This document shows, piece after piece, positions 60,945 through 64,000 of a DNA stretch of 64,000 nt. The stretch comes from Dyadobacter psychrophilus (lineage in GTDB: Bacteria; Bacteroidota; Bacteroidia; Cytophagales; Spirosomataceae), in contig NZ_FUZA01000008.1 of the NCBI RefSeq assembly GCF_900167945.1, positions 124,001 through 188,000 on the forward strand. The letters run 5' to 3'. Within the stretch, counting starts at the first letter, position 1, and each line of letters opens with the position of its first letter. The notes under the pieces are model-generated. The model was not told where the DNA came from. It worked only from the letters and a program-made list of their open reading frames with translations, and ran no database searches. Position numbers and translations under genes: made by a program.

Positions 60945-61742
60945 TCACCAATTTATCTGAAAGTCATCGGCATCGGCTAATGCTGGAAATGCGACGCGGT
61001 AAGCATCAAGCTCAGTCTTATTGAAACTGACTATTTTTTCAGTTTCAACACCTGATAACATGCTCAGCGGTTCCCCTAAATAATCAAGGGCAACAGAATC
61101 TCCCTGATAAGTAAGCCCATTCGGGTCCGAACCGATGCGGTTGACGCCAATTACATAACTCTGATTTTCAATAGCACGTGCCTTTAATAATGTATTCCAC
61201 GCATGCGCACGCCGGGTTGGCCAGTTTGCTACATATATAAGAAGGTCATAAGGATCAGAAGCAAGATTCCGGCTCCAAACCGGAAAGCGAAGGTCATAGC
61301 AGACGAGCGGGCAGATTTTCCAGCCCTTATAATCGATGATCAGCCTTGATTTTCCGGGCGTATAGGTAAGATTTTCCTTACCAAAACTGAACAGGTGTTT
61401 CTTGTCATTAAATATATAGGAGCCATCGGGGTTGACGCACATTAAACGGTTGTAATATTTGCCATCTTGTTTCACGGCAAAGCTCCCAATGATCAGCGCC
61501 TTTGTTTGCGCAGCCATTTGTTTCATCCAGCGCGTGGTGGTGAAGTTCATCGGCTCGGCTGCGGCGGTGTTCATTGTAAATCCGGAATTGAACATTTCCG
61601 GAAGTACGATGATATCGGCCGGTTCCGGGAGCAAGGCTATTTTTTCTTCAAGATTAGCAAGATTAGCAGTTGTGTCTTCCCAAAACAAGTCAGTCTGGAT
61701 CAACGCGACTGACAATGTTTGCTTAGGCTGTCCTGTATACAT
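60945..61742 (-). CDS. Nitrilase-superfamily amidase, omega-amidase-like
   Basis: A 265-residue enzyme with the nitrilase catalytic triad: Glu in VLPEMFNSGF, Lys in FNDKKHLFSFGKE and Cys in PLVCYDLRFPVWSR. The size and RRAHAWNTLLKARAIENQSYV suggest the omega-amidase (YafV/NIT2) group, which hydrolyses alpha-ketoglutaramate or similar amides in the cytoplasm. It is followed upstream by a period-8 repeat region. Confidence 0.9.
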   Translation of the reverse strand: MYTGQPKQTLSVALIQTDLFWEDTTANLANLEEKIALLPEPADIIVLPEMFNSGFTMNTAAAEPMNFTTTRWMKQMAAQTKALIIGSFAVKQDGKYYNRLMCVNPDGSYIFNDKKHLFSFGKENLTYTPGKSRLIIDYKGWKICPLVCYDLRFPVWSRNLASDPYDLLIYVANWPTRRAHAWNTLLKARAIENQSYVIGVNRIGSDPNGLTYQGDSVALDYLGEPLSMLSGVETEKIVSFNKTELDAYRVAFPALADADDFQINW

Positions 61743-61753
61743 GCTGGAAGGTT

Positions 61754-61844
61754 AATGAGTGAATGAGGGAATGAGCGAATGAGTGAGTGAGTGAATAGGC
61801 ATGACCTGTTTTATTCAGTCATTCACTCATTCACTCATTCAAAA
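61754..61844. repeat. Period-8 repeats in inverted arrangement
   Basis: The left part has five octamers of the type AATGAGTG (61754-61793, with variants AATGAGGG, AATGAGCG, AGTGAGTG), the right part octamers of the type ATTCACTC (61813-61844, variants ATTCAGTC, ATTCAAAA). The right type is the reverse complement of the left, so the whole can fold into a long hairpin around a 15-base spacer. It fills the gap between def and the amidase gene. Confidence 0.75.
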
Positions 61845-61848
61845 TTAT

Positions 61849-62433
61849 TTATCTCCTTCCAGGAAAACGCATGCGGTAATCTGAGTCCACATTGCCTTTG
61901 GTAATATCGGCCAGTTTTCCTTTGATCAGTTGCTTCTTTAATGTAGGCAGGTAATCGACAAACAATTTGCCTAACAAATGGTCGTACTCATGCTGAATGA
62001 TCCGGGCGGCCATGCCAGTATATTCTTCTGTGTACTCATTCCAATCCGTGTCGCGGTAACGGATTTTCACGCGCTCGGGACGATACACATCTCCGCGGAT
62101 GCCCGGAATGCTCAGACAGCCTTCTTCAAACGCCCACTCCTTTCCATCCTCTTCCAGGATTTCGGGATTGATAAATGTTTTCTTGAAATCAACCAGTGAA
62201 AGATCCGGCTCGTCGTCATCGTCGTCATCTTTTTCACTGAACGGTGTTGCGTCCACCACGAAAACACGGATATTCATGCCAATCTGCGGCGCTGCCAGTC
62301 CTACTCCATTGGCACCGTGCATGGTCTCAAACATATCTTCTGAAAGTTTTTTCAGATCAAGCTGGTCTTTTTCAATGAATTGGGTTGGTTTTCTCAGGAT
62401 CGGATCTCCGTATGCTACGATGGGATAAATCAT
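61849..62433 (-). CDS. def: Peptide deformylase
   Basis: A 194-residue metalloenzyme that removes the formyl group from the N-terminal methionine of new proteins. The three motifs are GVGLAAPQIG, EEGCLSIPG (metal Cys) and IQHEYDHLLG (HExxH-type metal His and catalytic Glu). An acidic insert (SEKDDDDDDEPDLSL, six Asp in a row) sits between motifs 1 and 2. It is upstream of the amidase gene, separated by the period-8 repeat, and 50 bases after ruvX. Confidence 0.96.
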   Translation of the reverse strand: MIYPIVAYGDPILRKPTQFIEKDQLDLKKLSEDMFETMHGANGVGLAAPQIGMNIRVFVVDATPFSEKDDDDDDEPDLSLVDFKKTFINPEILEEDGKEWAFEEGCLSIPGIRGDVYRPERVKIRYRDTDWNEYTEEYTGMAARIIQHEYDHLLGKLFVDYLPTLKKQLIKGKLADITKGNVDSDYRMRFPGRR

Positions 62434-62483
62434 TGTAATGCGACTTTATTCGTTTTAATATAATGTAACCTAAACATGCCCAC

Positions 62484-62897
62484 TCATCTTTTGCTCTCCA
62501 TATAAGACTGGAGAATGATCGTGGCGCTTATCTTATCAATGTTGCCTTTCTCACGCCGCTCGCTCTTTTTGGAGCCGGACGCGATCATGGATTGCAAAGC
62601 CATCGACGAGGTGAATCTTTCGTCGTGTGTGTGCACCGGGATTTCCGGAAATGTTTTTTTCAGGATTTTAACAAATGCAATTACTCTTGCTGCATTCTCG
62701 CTTTCTGTGTTATCAAGTCTCTTGGGCATTCCTACTATAAATGCTTCGATCGGCTCAGTGGCTGCGTATTTTTTCAAGAATTCCAACAGGTCATGCGTTC
62801 TGACCGTATCGAGGGCAGTTGCAATGATCTGCAAGGGATCTGTAACAGCAATACCGGTGCGTTTAGCACCATAATCAATCGCCAGAAGACGTGGCAT
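62484..62897 (-). CDS. ruvX: RuvX/YqgF Holliday-junction-resolvase-like nuclease
   Basis: A 137-residue RNase-H-fold protein. The metal-binding Asp lies in LLAIDYGAKRTGIAVTDP; later motifs are FIVGMPKR and HTHDERFTS. Members act in 16S rRNA 5' end maturation and possibly in branched DNA processing. The gene is adjacent to def, a common but not universal pairing. Confidence 0.93.
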   Translation of the reverse strand: MPRLLAIDYGAKRTGIAVTDPLQIIATALDTVRTHDLLEFLKKYAATEPIEAFIVGMPKRLDNTESENAARVIAFVKILKKTFPEIPVHTHDERFTSSMALQSMIASGSKKSERREKGNIDKISATIILQSYMESKR

Positions 62898-63004
62898 TTA
62901 TCTTAAAGAATGTTAATTGCTTGCAAAGATAAGACCTTTCAATTAGCTTTTCCTGATAGTGCCGGCTCATTATAGATTTTGATACGCGCATCACAGAATC
63001 CGAT

Positions 63005-63012
63005 TATCTTTG
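63005..63012 (+). promoter_or_regulatory. -7 promoter element of recJ
   Basis: TATCTTTG matches TAnnTTTG and ends four bases before the recJ ATG, implying a leaderless or nearly leaderless mRNA. A TTTG at 62978-62981 is 23 bases upstream, a loose -33 candidate. Confidence 0.5.
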
Positions 63013-63016
63013 TTTC

Positions 63017-64000
63017 ATGATTGAAAAGCGCTGGATACACAACCCTGAATTTACCTCTGAACAAACACACATTGTCCTGGAACTGGCCGAATCGTTAAAA
63101 GTAAGCCCGTCGCTGGCTACGCTTTTGGTGCAACGCGGAATCCTTGATTTTGAACAATCCCGTAACTTTTTCCGGCCCGATCTTTCGCATTTGCATGATC
63201 CATTCTTGATGAAGGACATGTATGAGGCTGTGACAAGACTCAATGATGCGATCAGAAATGGTGAAAAAATATTGGTTTACGGAGACTATGATGTGGACGG
63301 CACCACTTCCGTCGCATTGTTCTACGGTTTTCTGAAAAAAATCTACCCAAATCTCGATTATTACATTCCCGACCGATACGAAGAAGGCTATGGCGTTTCG
63401 TGGCAAAGCATTGACTGGGCGCATGAAAACGGCTTTTCGCTCATTGTAACACTGGATTGCGGAGTAAAATCAGTTGATAAGGTTACTGCCGCGAAAGAAC
63501 GAGGCATTGATTTCATCATCTGCGATCACCACCGCCCAGGTTCGGAGCTGCCGCCTGCTATTGCTGTCCTCGACCCGAAAAGAGAAGATTGCGAATATCC
63601 ATATAAAGAACTGACTGGCTGCGGCGTTGGATTCAAGTTGCTGCAAGCATTTTGTTTAGACAATGAAATTGATCCGGCGGGTTTGTTCGACCATCTGGAT
63701 CTGCTGGTGATCAGCATCGCCTCGGACATTGTGCCGATTACGGGTGAAAACCGCATTTTGTCCTATTATGGTTTGCAAAGATTAAATGCTGCGCCAAGAT
63801 GCGGCGTAAAAGCATTGATCCAGATCGCAGGACTGAATGGCGTGCTGGACATTACTAATGTTGTTTTCGGACTTGGGCCAAGGATCAATGCGGCGGGGCG
63901 GATTAAGCATGCAAAAGAGGCTGTAAGACTTTTGCTTTGCGAAGAAGATGACGTGGCCGCGGATTTTGCACAGGAAATAAATAAACACAACAGCGAGCGA
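63017..64000 (+). CDS. recJ: Single-stranded-DNA-specific exonuclease RecJ (3' part cut by window)
   Basis: The frame from the ATG at 63017 is open to the window end (328 residues). It contains the DHH-family motifs: VYGDYDVDGTTSVALF (I), VTLDCGVKS (II), ICDHHRPG (III, DHH) and LVISIASDIVPI (IV), and later FGLGPRINAAGRI. RecJ degrades single-stranded DNA 5' to 3' in recombination and mismatch repair, using Mn2+ or Mg2+. The DHHA1 and OB domains would lie beyond the window. Confidence 0.95.
   Translation, partial: MIEKRWIHNPEFTSEQTHIVLELAESLKVSPSLATLLVQRGILDFEQSRNFFRPDLSHLHDPFLMKDMYEAVTRLNDAIRNGEKILVYGDYDVDGTTSVALFYGFLKKIYPNLDYYIPDRYEEGYGVSWQSIDWAHENGFSLIVTLDCGVKSVDKVTAAKERGIDFIICDHHRPGSELPPAIAVLDPKREDCEYPYKELTGCGVGFKLLQAFCLDNEIDPAGLFDHLDLLVISIASDIVPITGENRILSYYGLQRLNAAPRCGVKALIQIAGLNGVLDITNVVFGLGPRINAAGRIKHAKEAVRLLLCEEDDVAADFAQEINKHNSER

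Noticed and set aside
61754..61844. Possible CRISPR array or tandem-repeat protein gene
   Set aside because: Octamers are contiguous without spacers and on both strands; not a CRISPR pattern, and no coding frame.
1..64000. tRNA genes, rRNA, insertion sequences, defence systems
   Set aside because: I looked in the intergenic gaps for cloverleaf, rRNA-like, transposase-linked inverted repeats and known defence-gene motifs and found none; small tRNAs could still be missed by eye.

Overview
The window looks like chromosomal DNA from a Bacteroidota bacterium, probably order Cytophagales and close to Dyadobacter/Spirosomataceae (genus is inference only). The signs are: secreted proteins ending in type IX secretion (T9SS) sorting domains; TAnnTTTG-type -7 promoter elements and few Shine-Dalgarno sequences; a BtuG-like B12 surface lipoprotein; a TonB/ExbB/ExbD/ExbD cluster; a BatD protein; and a NuoG without its molybdopterin domain. 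Coding density is high and gene order is mostly housekeeping. I see no tRNA, rRNA, CRISPR array, IS element, prophage or plasmid gene.

Layout. 1-8.5 kb: a cut M28 peptidase, a xylulokinase-like sugar kinase, a short SSB, a zinc-ribbon protein, an aldo/keto reductase, an exported SAM-hydrolase-family protein, a GH3-family acyl-amido synthetase, an HExxH peptidase and a small lipoprotein. 8.6-16.9 kb: prfA, a thioredoxin-fold protein and an EamA transporter, then a cobalamin riboswitch driving a TonB-dependent receptor and a BtuG-like lipoprotein (a B12 uptake unit), then a TPR protein and a DEAD-box helicase. 16.9-24.2 kb: valS, a sensor histidine kinase divergent from a secreted protein, adk and obgE. 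24.2-29.8 kb: two tandem paralogous SGNH-esterase/Ig-like-repeat/T9SS proteins.

29.8-39.5 kb: a Complex I operon nuoABCDEF-(GT-C-like membrane protein)-nuoGHIJ, ending at a strong terminator after nuoJ, so nuoKLMN must lie elsewhere. 39.5-53.9 kb: gcvP, a metallophosphoesterase, AlgH, a gamma carbonic anhydrase, DedA, an ABC-F ATPase, an FGE-like secreted protein, a Tat-exported Gfo/Idh/MocA oxidoreductase, aroC and an orphan batD. 54.0-60.0 kb: a seven-gene leftward operon exbB-exbD-exbD-tonB-small membrane protein-PstS-like lipoprotein-TPR protein, ending in a perfect 42-bp palindrome. 60.0-64 kb: a 619-bp AT-rich spacer, gatC, a nitrilase-family amidase, def, ruvX and the start of recJ.

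Functional links: the ExbBD-TonB motor could energise receptors such as the B12 receptor here, although Bacteroidota usually carry several TonB sets. I did not find a clearly new defence or mobile system. The most unusual arrangements are the membrane glycosyltransferase-like gene translationally joined to nuoF, the TonB operon carrying a periplasmic-binding lipoprotein and a TPR protein, the short leader ORF between the B12 riboswitch and its receptor, the exported SAM-hydrolase-family protein, and the repeat-expanded esterase pair.
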